The translations under genes and the position numbers were made by a program. 64,000 nucleotides of DNA from Lineus longissimus (taxonomy: Eukaryota; Nemertea; Pilidiophora; Heteronemertea; Lineidae): the NCBI RefSeq assembly GCF_910592395.1, contig NC_088312.1, forward strand, positions 16,749,292-16,813,291. Reading direction: 5' to 3'. Positions within the stretch are counted from its first letter, which is position 1. The number at the start of each line of letters is the position of its first letter. Under the pieces are notes generated by a model, which saw only the letters and a program-made list of their open reading frames with translations, was not told where the DNA came from and did no database searches. This document shows, in pieces, positions 10,146 through 19,697 of the stretch.

Positions 10146-11049
10146 CTCATGTGCTGCAATTTCTTGATTCCATCAAGGGCCTTGAAATATGGCAGGAAGA
10201 ACTTTTGTCAGTCCCTCACAGGCACGAATACAGCTCCTGACTCGTCACCGACCATCTGAGGCGTGTTCAAGGCACACGTTGGGGAACTGTTGGTGACGCA
10301 ATCGCCAAGTTCTGTGAGACAGTTCACTTCAGTCCTTCTGAAAGCCTTCTTGAACAGACCAAAGCACTGGTCTGGCGCGAACTTCGTGTGTCCAGCTATC
10401 ATAAAATTAAGAGTCACGGTCTCATGTAGGCCACGCATGACTCTCCAAAGAAAATACCAGATAACACACTTGTTCTTGTTCTGCCCACTGCAATTGTCAC
10501 AATGCAGCTCAACATGCTTCTCTCCAATTCCCCAGCACGAAAAGAAATGGTCCAAGTAAATGATGACTGCATTTGAGCCTTTACTCGTGCACATTCCTTC
10601 GTCGATAAGGTAATTAACTTGCTCAGGAACAGCTTCGCAACTCACACCAAATATTCCTACCTTTCTTGGAACTAAGAAGTAGATAGGTCCTGGCTGCATG
10701 GGGTTGGATGGCAGATGAACTTGCTGAGCAAAGTCGAACGAATAGTGCATCCTTACATCCCTCGAAAATGGCTCGTTTAGGCCAAGTCCGACATTCCAAA
10801 CAACTTTCTTAGCATCTGCGATCATCGCTCTGTATAGATTTCTCTCTTTCGACACAATGTCAAGATGTTCCAATTGTTTCTTCAACTTGGCATTTTTGAC
10901 AACTAAGGGCAAACTTGCACTTCGTTAAATTGCAGCATTGTTCTTCTGGCACATCCAGCACAAATCGGACATTGGCCGAGTTCGAACGATGTATGGCAGG
11001 AGACGATTCCAAATGTTTTTGAAGGAAGTCAGTTTAACAGAATGGTCAC
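10146..11049 (-). CDS. DUF7869 gene exon 3, core domain
   Basis: After the acceptor at 11050-11059 the frame reads SFKNIWNRLLPYIVRTRPMS, then DLCWMCQ (a CxxC). After TAA at 10925-10927 comes the DUF7869 core: HYSFDFAQQVHLPSNP, GPIYFLVPRKVGIFGV, VNYLIDEG, the LHCDNCSGQNKNK motif (probable catalytic Asp), and GHTKFAPDQCFGLFKKAFRR. TGA at 10208-10210 interrupts VPVRD-QKFFLPYF. The exon runs up to the hAT right end at 10145; its last five bases are duplicated at 8624-8628 next to the donor. Confidence 0.75.
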
Positions 11050-11236
11050 CTGAAAAGAGATAAAACAAGGTTGGATATTAGAAGATTTGCAAACAAGTTT
11101 TTTCCTGAACCTTTCAGGCAGCTAAATCTACATGTATGGACCATTAAGAAGAACTTACATGTACAATGTATTTCATGACAGTATTGACACTGCAAACAAT
11201 CTTTACAACAAGGATCATGGTTGTACATGTCATTAC

Positions 11237-11517
11237 ATGATTGTTTCATAGCGACTTCGTATTTCCTCCAGATAGAAGCCTTTGTTTCGTGGGATGGCAG
11301 CAATTTGATGTCGTCTGTTTTAAACCCTGGTACACGACCAGGCAAAACCATGGCATTGGCCTCTGCGAAGTTGTTTAGAAAACTAACCACCCGCTTGATA
11401 TCTTCATAGGTGATGAGATTCGTATTGTCAACAAGGCCACCAGCTTTCCTCTCCAATGGTTCGACCTCATCAGCAGCATATGCAGCAGTCAGTTTCTTCA
11501 GCCTGTCATTGCCAATG
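11237..11517 (-). CDS. DUF7869 gene exon 2
   Basis: Acceptor ACTGTTTCAG ends at 11518. The joined codon TG|C keeps the frame into IGNDRLKKLTAAYAADEV. It contains the family words RVVSFLNNFAEANAMVLPGR and DDIKLLPSHETKASIW. The donor TCAT|GTAATG at 11236 is weak but gives the right phase (T|GT) for exon 3. Reading through the donor instead adds a Cys-rich tail (CCKDCLQCQYC) that I regard as intron. Confidence 0.6.
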
Positions 11518-11763
11518 CTGAAACAGTAGAAAATATTTGAATCAACAAAGTGAGAACAAAATTATAAAGTAAGGCAATCAACAATGATTATACATTTTCT
11601 GTCTCATTCAAGAAATGGAGCTCGGGCAGTTGGACATCTCCAAGTCAAAATAATTAATGAAAGTCTGATCATTTTCATTACCAGAGTTCAGTCTTTAATT
11701 GAATAAAAAATCATTCTGTTTTGTTTATTTAGTTTCTTATGAAAGATTTATAATCCTACTTAC

Positions 11764-12422
11764 CAATGCATGAATCGGAAGGCGTTGCGACAAACTACTT
11801 TATTTTCAATCATCCAGGTAGTCCTGTATCGCGTTCTGTCCTTCTGTGACTTCCTTTTGGTCTGCTTTGACAGGTTCATGGTGCAACTAATTTTGCCAAT
11901 GATGTACATTTCCTTCTCGCCAGCAGTAGCGGCACTCATGTTCATACGCAGTGTCTGTATGTGATCCGTCGAAAACTGCCTGATACAATTCCCCTCTTTA
12001 AACGGATTGCACTTGCAGTCAAAGTTCTCAATAAGTGTACGTTCCTGCACAGAATCACCACGAATCAAAGTACATGCAACTGGAGCGAGTACTTCTTCTC
12101 CCTTGTCGACAGTCACAGTGGGGCGATCAAAGTTTTCATCTTCAAAGTTCAAGACATCGTCATCCAAGTCCAAAGTTTCTGCTGCAGCATGGTCAAGTTC
12201 AGTCATCACCGAGTCGAAATCAGGATTTCCTGGTATATGCAGCCTATCGAGCACAGCCTCTTCTCCATCCAAATCACTCGAATCATTAGCACCTGCCTCC
12301 TCACAATCACTATCATCAAAATAATCAAGTGCTGCGTCGAGCAATGCAGCAATGTCAACATCTACGCCATGCAATTCACATCGACCAAGTTTATTCAGCG
12401 CGTTTGCAGCCTGTTCTGCCAT
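11764..12422 (-). CDS. DUF7869 gene exon 1
   Basis: Starts at ATG 12422 (MAEQAANALNKLGRCELHG). The in-frame GTG further up is not needed. A very acidic middle (DYFDDSDCEEAG, DSSDLDGEEAVLD) is followed by a Cys-containing part (FDCKCNPFKEGNC) and a basic region (SKQTKRKSQKDRTRYR) that could bind nucleic acid. It ends with TTCATGCATTG before GTAAGTAG at 11763-11756. Fully open, no stops. Confidence 0.7.
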
Positions 12423-12566
12423 TTTAAAGCACAAAAACACATTCACCGTCTGCTATAACTATTCGCAACACAACTTACATCTAATTGAAGCACAATTCTG
12501 ATCTAAAATCAATGTATTTGATTATTATGAGTAATCTTTCCGTTTCTCCGTTGTTTACAACCACGT

Positions 12567-13009
12567 GAGACAAGACCACAATTGATTTTTTAAGCCTTTT
12601 AGCAGTTAAATTGTCAATGTTTGACCGCGACGCATCAAATACTGCGTAGGGTTGTGAATCTGAAATTTTGTTATGATATTCCGGACAGTCGGGCAAGTAA
12701 ATGGGGAAAAATAAACTGGTAGTTGACCACAAAATTTTTTTGATAATCGACAAATTAGACAGACATTGATATTTCCACTCTTTTCAGCCAACTGGCAGAA
12801 AAATCTCAAAACACGCCCCCTATTACCATATTAGCAAAATTCGAAATTAATTTTTTCATCAAATAATTTCTTTACATCTGTAGACTTACCACAACAAATA
12901 TTTTTTCAATACCTCTCCAAATATGTACTTGAGAGTTAAAAACATTCACTCGTCTAAATGATAGGCCTCGACCCTCCAACCTATGAATATTCATTAGTGG
13001 TCTTGTCTC
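12567..13009. mobile_element. TIR element copy 1, 443 bp, non-coding
   Basis: Bounded by GAGACAAGACCAC (12567-12579) and its reverse complement GTGGTCTTGTCTC (12997-13009). Interior matches copy 2 (13559-13865 plus about 15404-15536) nearly base for base. It has no coding capacity, so a MITE-like element. The left flank is ACGT, also found right of copy 2 (15537-15540), which extends the outermost inverted repeat to 17 bp. Confidence 0.65.
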
Positions 13010-13558
13010 AATGAAGGTAGATTTCAGGGGTTAACACTTTGAGAATTTTTTCTAACTAATGTAGATGACATCCCACAACTCTCCAACAAAGGAAAGTGAT
13101 ATCTGGAAATTTTTGGAGAAATGAGAGACATTTCCAAGAGTGGTACAACTGTGCCAAAAGCGACGAAAGAGGACAAAATCGACAAAAGTCATGATTTTGC
13201 AGCCAACACCACCAAATTCAAAGACCAGCCCTGGCCAGAATAAGCAAGCTATGGAGCTGAAAACTTAGGATGTGATTTAGGAATATCTTTGCTGCTTAGG
13301 GCACAACTTTCAGAATCAAGGCCTAAGCAGTTTCAAAGAAATTACAAAATGAATGGCAACACAACAAGACTTGTAAAAATGAAACCAAACTTAGACCGGG
13401 GCTAGGTTGGCTCATATTGGGGTGAAATTAAGTTTTTTTGTCATTATTTTAGCTTGTTTTGACCTTAAATCATCAGCAATACAATATTCTAAATGAATTA
13501 GAGTGATTTTAGCACATTCAAATTTTTCGCTAAATTGACCCAAAATGTAGTGTAAATG

Positions 13559-15536
13559 GAGACAAGACCACAATTGATTTTTTAAGCCTTTTAGCAGTTA
13601 AATTGTCAATGTTTGACCGCGACGCATCAAATATTGCGTGGGGTTGTGAATCTGAAATTTTGTTATGATATTCCGGACAGTCGGGCAAGTAAATGGTGAA
13701 AAATAAACTGGTAGTTGACCACGGAAATTTTTTGATACTCCACAAATTAGACAGACATTGATATTTCCACTCTTTTCAGCCAACTGGCAGAAAAATCTCA
13801 AAACACGCCCCCTATTACCAATTAGCAAAATTCGAAATCAATTTTTTCATCAAATAATTTCTTTATACACCCCCCTTTAGGTAGGGGTGCGTAAGCTAGA
13901 CATGCGTGAAGGAATTAGTGCATTTCCATTAGAAATTCTCTGTATAGCTTGAAACAAAAATTTTTGGTCAAAAATGGCGCTGATGAATATGTAGGGTAGT
14001 TTCATGTGTCTGTGCGTCGCTCCAGCGCATCGGTAGGTCGCGCCCCATTGGCTGATTTTCAATTTTCAAGAATAAATTTCAATTTTAGGGGGGTTCGGGG
14101 GGCCTTTCCCCCCGACACATGCCTAAAAAAATCAGGAAACATTTATTTGTATTCTAATTAGAAAAACTGCCGCCTAAATCAAGCATTACTCACAAAAACG
14201 CCGACGTTTTGTTTCAATTTTGCCGAGGTCACGTGACATATAGTATATTTCACACACGCACGCGCTCGCCTGGTAACTGATGCCAAGACGTGTTTCTTCA
14301 GTGTTTTCTCGAAATCACACCAAATCAACAATACAATATGATCCAAATAATGCAAATACGCTTTTCGTACCATCTAACATGCACTTGACTGCCCACTGCG
14401 CGTGCAAATTAGCGAGAAAAAATTATTGACTTTTTTTGGCCATTATATACACCTGCGGAACCATTTCCACATCGGCCGTGGCCTAATAATCCCAACAATT
14501 TTAGGAGGGTTCGGGGGGATTATCCCCTTGACAGATACTTCAGGACAGATCAAAGAATTACATTTGCATGTCCGCCTTAACAGCTTAAATCCTGTACAAA
14601 AGTGCTGTTTATTTGCGGAATTCAATCAAAACTCGCGCTGATTCGTGAAACAAGTCTCAATTGGCAAATTGGTCGAACTCTCAATATACACCATCTAGAT
14701 TCTGCACCCAGAACAAACTACTTTCGACCGTCTGCTTCAGTGGCGTCGGCACACGAATGAAGACACAATTTTGATTCTTCCTTTCAAATTTCCCAAATTT
14801 ATTGCAATATTTAGTAAATTTAACCGCAGTAAACCAATTCAATTGATTATTATTACCATTCAGAACATACATAGAGACTTTTTCCATAACACGACCTTTC
14901 GCAATAATTATTTTTGGCATTTTGTGGCACTGGCACTTGACTTGGCAGTCACAACCAAGTCCAAAGACAATTTAAACCAATTTATTTTGATGTCATAATG
15001 GCAGGCCTATAGGCTCAAAATCACCCAGAGTGGGTACACGGAAGGGTGAATTGACTGTCCAATGGCAATGGGGGGTTTGGGGGGCTTCCCCCATTGCACT
15101 GGATAATATCAAATTCAAATTCAAATTCTTTATTAGCACAACTATCACAAGTACAGATGACATCCATCGCCCGCCCCCCCCCCCCCCCAGCGGTAAATGA
15201 TATGGAAGGGCTAGTTGATTGTCCACCGGGGGGTTTGGGGGGCACTGGTTAAAACCTATGTCGACGGAGGGGGGTTTGGGGTGTGTCCCCCATTGTAACA
15301 GCTGTAGTTGTTAGAGCTTGCACTTAACATATGCTTGTAGGGGGGTTCGGGGAGCTCCCCCGACATAAAGGGGGGTGCGCTAAGTCTGTGACTTTACATA
15401 TTATCTGTAGACTTGCCACAACAAATATTTTTTCAATACCTCTCCAAATATGTACTCGACAGTTAAAAACATGCACTCATCTAATTGATAGGCCTTGACC
15501 CTCCAACCTATGAATATTCATAAGTGGTCTTGTCTC
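13559..15536. mobile_element. TIR element copy 2, split by a G-rich insert
   Basis: Same termini as copy 1 (GAGACAAGACCAC at 13559-13571, GTGGTCTTGTCTC at 15524-15536). The left about 305 bp and right about 130 bp align to copy 1; between them lies about 1.5 kb of foreign sequence (13868-15377). The order of events is therefore clear: the TIR element first, the insert later. Confidence 0.65.
13868..15377. mobile_element. Insert with C-tract termini and repeated G/C-run motifs
   Basis: Ends CACCCCCCTTTA (13868-13879) and TAAAGGGGGGTG (15366-15377) are exact inverted repeats. Inside, a motif of the form GGGGGTTCGGGGGGC, often followed by TT-CCCCCC-GACA, recurs near 14089, 14505, 15070, 15228, 15268 and 15340, and a C12 run lies at 15175-15188. 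No coding frame with recognisable content. Family unknown to me. Confidence 0.5.
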
Positions 15537-15540
15537 ACGT

Positions 15541-15995
15541 TTTAATTAGACATGGGGGCCGCCATTGACACGTAACCAGTATTGACCAATCAGCACGCTT
15601 GATTCAGCGAGCCTTGGCAACAACTTGGGTGTTGTTTACTGAATCACCTCGTGAAAATCCACCAAAATCTGCATGATAATGACGTCAAACTTGTTTTTGA
15701 CGTCATAATTCAATCAACGGGATTCCCACTTCTATAATCATAGTGGTATTTCCCGGGAAAAAAACACTTTCTGAAGCACGTGACTGGCCGCGAAAGTTGC
15801 CAGATTTTGGGTCATTTTTCACGCAAATTTCTAGAAGTTCTTGTAGGGAGGCCTTAGAAAAGTCATTCAAAAGCATCTTTTGGATTATAGTTTTGCAGTT
15901 CCGATGGTTGAAATACTTAGATAAGGTATTTATTTAGTGTTTTCCATCATTAAAAAAAAAAGGTCAAATCCAACATACATTGCACATAATCATCG
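15541..15995. other. Non-coding stretch
   Basis: I see no gene, RNA or repeat structure beyond a TGACGTCA-related pair (about 15679 and 15698, CRE-like palindromes) and an A10 run at 15952. Confidence 0.4.
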
Positions 15996-16000
15996 CTAGC

Positions 16001-16384
16001 TCAATAAATGGCCGTGCGATTTAATACCCGATTCCGTGACGGGTCACAAATAAGCATCTTCCCGGTCGTTTCATCCAGATCAAATTTGAATGCTTGTGGA
16101 TAAAGTCCCATTTGTTTCAATTTGAAGAAAATTTGCTGATTGAGTGATTTTAAATCGTATAATCCATCAGGAATATTAATGTATTTCCAGCCATTTCCGT
16201 CATCAATTGCCAAATTATTATTTCCTAAATCTTTTGAAATATTGTAAAATGTACAGGGGGTGCCGGTGTATATTATTCTCATTCCCAAAACATCGTCAAT
16301 CTCTTCTTTCAATTGAATTGTTAAATCGTTTGGATTCTGCTCTGTAAGATATCTAGAGTCAATCATTAAAGTTTTGTCTGTCAT
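16001..16384 (-). CDS. N-terminal part of a capsid-like Polinton protein
   Basis: 127 residues from ATG at 16384 (MTDKTLMIDSRYLTEQ) to a stop at 16001. It contains YINIPDGLYDLKSLNQQIF, a hydrophobic IP-x-G-x-Y-x-L-x-x-LN pattern of the kind seen near the N-terminus of penton-like jelly-roll proteins in Polinton-type elements. The C-terminal half with an ITD-x-x-GK block is missing, so it is truncated. Same strand as the ATPase fragment (16942-17181) and the cassette at 4268-6843. It may be the displaced N-terminal half of such a gene, or a third paralogue. The assignment is inference. Confidence 0.4.
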   Translation of the reverse strand: MTDKTLMIDSRYLTEQNPNDLTIQLKEEIDDVLGMRIIYTGTPCTFYNISKDLGNNNLAIDDGNGWKYINIPDGLYDLKSLNQQIFFKLKQMGLYPQAFKFDLDETTGKMLICDPSRNRVLNRTAIY

Positions 16385-16940
16385 TTAGATAGTAATTATT
16401 CCATGTTGAATATACTACTAGAGTTTTCGTTGACGACCTTCAAAGGGTAACTCGCGTCAAATTTCACCACATAATGTTTTAGCTGTTTTTGACAAATGAC
16501 TACGTCACTTTCTCATAAATCGGTAAGGTTTTCGAATCGAAATGCACATTTTCTAGAAATTGATGGTTTAATCCCGCCCGGACAGCTCGCTTCGATGCCG
16601 TTTTCGTTTTCGTTGATGACGTCACAACATGAACATTTTCGCGGTCGCGGTTTGTTTACATTCAGCGATTTCATAATAAATCTAATCAAAAATGGAAAAT
16701 TTGAGCTTTACATTTGTGATCAACATTTAAAAACAGACATATTTCCGCAAAGTTGTAAATCACATCATAGTATCACTTTAACATACGTGGGATTAAAGAC
16801 TATAAAATTCTTATCCTTAAAAATCCACTTCCTATACACCTTTCCAGAAATTGGGCGCTAAGTGTCCGAAATAGTGAAACTAGGCCTTATGGTGGAGGGA
16901 CAAAGGAGATAGTCATGGTTGACCAATACACTTGAATGCC
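16385..16940. other. No supported gene
   Basis: A plus-strand frame at 16496-16861 has no family resemblance that I can defend. The region is AT-rich with one TGACGTCAC word at 16617. It lies between two Polinton-like fragments and may be decayed element DNA. Confidence 0.35.
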
Positions 16941-16941
16941 T

Positions 16942-17181
16942 TTAATGACGGACAAGGGGGAAAAAGTTAGTTCCAATGAAAGCCACCAATTTCGGGAAGC
17001 ATGTATTGTAGGTTTCGTTATAATCAAATGTAGGACAGAAAAGTATTATATTTTCAAAGTGATTTTTGTAAACGGTTTCTAACAAATCTAAAATAAAGTG
17101 GGTCTTACCACAGCTTGTTACACCTGAAACTATGGCATTGTACGGTTCAAAAATGAAAATATCTTTGAGGTTATTCACCAT
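16942..17181 (-). pseudogene. Packaging-ATPase N-terminus (A32/FtsK-HerA type), truncated
   Basis: ATG at 17181, about 79 residues: IFEPYNAIVSGVTSCGKTHF is a Walker A region (G-x-T-S-C-G-K-T) preceded by a hydrophobic strand, followed by ILDLLE and, after about 20 residues, NIILFCPTFDYNETYN. This layout is that of the genome-packaging ATPase of Polintons and related viruses, which pumps DNA into capsids. Walker B and the rest (normally 200 or more residues in total) are missing: the frame runs out at 16942 with unrelated sequence. Alternatives such as a generic AAA ATPase cannot be excluded from 80 residues. Confidence 0.5.
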
Positions 17182-17385
17182 TTAAGGATGTAGAAGGTGC
17201 GTATGACAGTGATGTAGGCCTTTGTGTCTGCATGGTTGGGCAATGTTTTATTTTTTTATTTTTTTTTTTTATTCTGTGGTATTGATGAAAATTATTGTCC
17301 CGTGTGTAGGCCACTTTGTCTGGGCGGCTAGACTGACGTTTTTAGCTCACCTCTTAGCAGAGGTGAGCTTATCCCATACCGTGGC

Positions 17386-17394
17386 GTCCGTCGT

Positions 17395-17426
<32 letters not shown>

Positions 17427-17435
17427 CGTCGTCCG
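17386..17435. repeat. (CGT)n microsatellite
   Basis: Runs of CGT/CCGT trinucleotides inside the GCTCACC repeat, with irregular CCGTCGTC ends. A shorter imperfect GTCGTT/GTCGTC version is at 20214-20245 in the second copy. Confidence 0.8.
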
Positions 17436-17552
17436 TTAGCAGGGCACGTTTCGTAACTGTTAGAGCTATTGAGTTGAAACTTGGTACACATGTACCCTTA
17501 TGTAATGACACCTTGGAGACCAAGTTTCGGTTTGATTCGTTTCATGGTTTGG

Positions 17553-17564
17553 CCACCAGGGGGC
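17553..17564 (+). promoter_or_regulatory. CTCF-core-like motif (1 of 4)
   Basis: CCACCAGGGGGC fits the bilaterian CTCF core pattern CCACYAGRKGGC at every position. The same word is at 17855-17866 and 20366-20377, with a one-mismatch version at 20819-20830. Occupancy cannot be told from sequence. Confidence 0.35.
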
Positions 17565-17692
17565 CAAACGTTAAAAGTGAAAATATGCAATATCTCCCTT
17601 AATAGTAGTCGGGAATTTTTGAAAAAAATATGGTAGGTACTTCTAGCAAAGGTGCATCATATATCCTCCGGGTTTTTGATTTGACCTCCTTT

Positions 17693-17710
17693 TCAAGGTC
17701 ACAGAGGTCA
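17693..17710 (+). promoter_or_regulatory. DR3-like nuclear receptor motif (1 of 7)
   Basis: TCAAGGTCACAGAGGTCA holds two AGGTCA half-sites in direct repeat with a 3-base spacer, the first also in the TCAAGGTCA form used by monomeric receptors. Further copies: 17995, 18308 (second half AGGTCG), 19547 (same variant), 20506 (first half AGGTCG), 20653, 20962. Sequence match only; activity unknown. Confidence 0.4.
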
Positions 17711-18460
17711 AATGGTGTAAATTGGCCGTTAGGATGTAACGATGGCACGTTTCTAAACTGCAATGACTATTGATACCAAATTTGGTACACATTTACCCCC
17801 TTAGTCAGGTGATCTCAGGGATTGAAGTTTGGTCCAATATGATTCACCACTTGACCACCAGGGGGCAAAATCCAAAAACCTTAAAAATGTGAGTATTCCT
17901 TAACTTCTTGCTTGATTGCCACCAATTTGATATCATGGGTACATCTAACCACCATACAGTATATGTCACACAGGTTTTTAATTTGACCTTCTTGTCAAGG
18001 TCACAGAGGTCAAATGGCGTAAATTCGCTGTCAGGCCGTAACTATGGCACGTTTCTTAACTGGAATGACTATTGATCACAAATTAAGTACACATGTACCC
18101 CTTGGTCAGGTGATCTCAGGTACCGAAGTTTGGTGCGATCTGATTTGCCGTTTGGCCTCCAGGGAGGGGGCCAAATCTAAATTCTTCAAAATGCCATTAT
18201 TCCTAGTAATGACTTGCCCGATTGGCACCAATTTTATATCATAGGTACATCTAATTCTAACAACCATTCAATGTGTCACCCGGGTCTCCTTTGATTTGAC
18301 CTACTTTTCAAGGTCACAGAGGTCGAATGTACTGTAAATTGGCCATTTTGGGGAAATTGTAATTGCTTGGACCTACATCAAACCTAACACTACATGACAC
18401 AATACCATGCTCTTTATCCATCTTTCCTCCACATGAGGTGAGCACAATGGCCCTGGCTAT

Positions 18461-19435
18461 TTCATTTATATATACTCACAGATGTCGCCACCTGCCAGCC
18501 GCTGTAGTTAGCAACCAGATGTCGCCATGCCGATCGTTGTTAGCAACCAGATGTTGACGCCTGCTGATCGTCGTTTGCAACCAGATGTCGCCACCTGCCC
18601 ATCGTTGTTAGCAACCAGATGTCGCCACTGCCAAGCAGTTATAGATGTAGATTTGATGTTGGTGATGTTCCGTTAGGATGTTAACTGTTCCTTCGGACAC
18701 ATATGTACGACTTTTGGTGCGATCTAGTATAGAATTTTAGTCGGAAATACTTCTAAAGACTTCGGAGCCAGGAATGCCAATCTTCAGTTACTAGATCGTA
18801 CTGCAGCTACTTTTTAAAACTTACCTCAATACGCATAGCGTGTTATATATTCAAGTCATCAATTTTATATGTTTGTATTTGTGTGAAGCACCGTTCTCGT
18901 AACGTATAACACACTGTCACTTTATAGTTAGTAAAGGTCAGTGTTATACACGGCTTCAAGCCATTATTATACCAATGCCTGTGATTTTACAAGCGACCCG
19001 ACCCAAAGCTGTATTGGCCAAGAGGATCAAGCTTCGTTAGACTACACTCCCCGTTGATGGTGCCACTACCCCCGTATCCTGATACGAGATCAGCCTGAAG
19101 ACGAACCACAGTTGTGCAGATCCCCTTGACCTTGGACGGATGTTACTCTAAGCAATCTAGAATAGTTTGTCGGGTAAGAATCGCCATTGGTGCAGTGAAC
19201 TTGTAAATATTTTAACTGGTATGTAAAATGGATCTACCAAGACGTGATGCTAGAAGGCCCGGAAACCTCAGTGATTATGTGTGCGAGGATGACGGTAGAT
19301 ACCTTGACAATGCCATGCAAGCCCAACAACCCGAGCCATCCAATCCACCAGTCAACCCTCGAGTTGTGATGGAAAGACAAGCTACAAGTTTGAAGGCAAA
19401 GTTACAGCGGAATGCGGAGAAAACCGTTTGCCTAA
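18461..19435 (+). mobile_element. Retrotransposon-like insert (LTR/leader and gag start?)
   Basis: This stretch interrupts the GCTCACC repeat. It begins with a tandem array of a roughly 35-bp unit (18481-18630, each GCAACCAGATGTCGCC). It continues with leader-like sequence and then an ATG at 19228 opening MDLPRRDARRPGNLSDYVCE, a basic start resembling gag-like N-termini of LTR elements. That frame runs straight into repeat sequence at about 19436, so the gene is cut. No LTR pair or protease/RT is visible, so the class is uncertain. Confidence 0.35.
18481..18630. repeat. Short tandem repeat, unit about 35 bp, four copies
   Basis: Units built on GATGTCGCCACCTGCC and CGTTGTTAGCAACCA repeat four times with small changes (GTTGACGCC, CATGCC). 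May be part of an LTR or leader of the element described at 18461-19435. Confidence 0.7.
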
Positions 19436-19697
19436 TTATTCCTAGTAATGACTTGCCCGATTGGCACCAATTTTATATCATAGGTACATCTAATTCTAAC
19501 AACCATTCAATGTATCACCCGGGTCTTCTTTGATTTGACCTACTTTTCAAGGTCACAGAGGTCGAATGTACTGTAAATTGGCCATTTTGGGGAAATTGTA
19601 ATTGCTTGGACCTACATCAAACCTAACACTACATGACACAATACCATGCTCTTTATCCATCTTTCCTCCACATGAGGTGAGCACAATGGCCCTGGCC
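19436..19697. repeat. Direct duplicate of 18199-18460
   Basis: About 260 bp, from ATTATTCCTAGTAATGACTT to GAGCACAATGGCCCTGGC, is present at both sides of the retrotransposon-like insert with only a few base changes (GTGTCACC/GTATCACC, TCTCC/TCTTC). Too long for a normal target duplication. It looks like a tandem or recombination-made duplication. Confidence 0.75.

Larger units (their letters stand above)
8052..12422 (-). pseudogene. DUF7869 transposase-like gene, four exons, hAT-disrupted
   Basis: A multi-exon gene of the DUF7869 family, which has many copies in marine invertebrate genomes and is probably transposon-derived with an RNase-H-like core. Exons by splice signals: 12422-11764 (donor GTAAGTAG), 11517-11237 (acceptor TACTGTTTCAG, donor GTAATG), 11049-10146 plus 8628-8624 (acceptor CTCTTTTCAG, donor GTAAG), and 8427-8052 (acceptor TTCTTTTCAG). 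Phases agree at all three junctions. Damage: TAA at 10925-10927, TGA replacing an expected Trp at 10208-10210, and a 1517-bp hAT element 5 bp before the third donor. Without these, about 740 codons would be open. It lies between the two groups of Polinton-like genes and may itself have inserted there. Function of the family is unknown to me beyond the likely mobile origin. Confidence 0.75.
17341..18460. repeat. GCTCACC/(CGT)n dispersed repeat, copy 1
   Basis: Starts TTTAGCTCACCT with a short hairpin (CTCACCTCTTAGCAGAGGTGAG), then a CGT microsatellite (about 17386-17435), then three units of about 300 bp, each with GCACGTTTC-TAAC, a TTGGTACACATGTACCC word, CCACCAGGGGGC and TCAAGGTCACAGAGGTCA. 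It ends near ATGAGGTGAGCACAATGGCC (18434-18453). Widely seen repeat type in marine invertebrate genomes. No protein. Confidence 0.7.

Noticed and set aside
11961-12458. Plus-strand 165-codon frame
   Set aside because: Antisense of DUF7869 exon 1, which has a good donor and continues in phase to exon 2.
16496-16861. Plus-strand frame with CDQH, thought of as a THAP domain
   Set aside because: Only a weak local resemblance; the C-x(2-4)-C and AVPTIF parts are missing.
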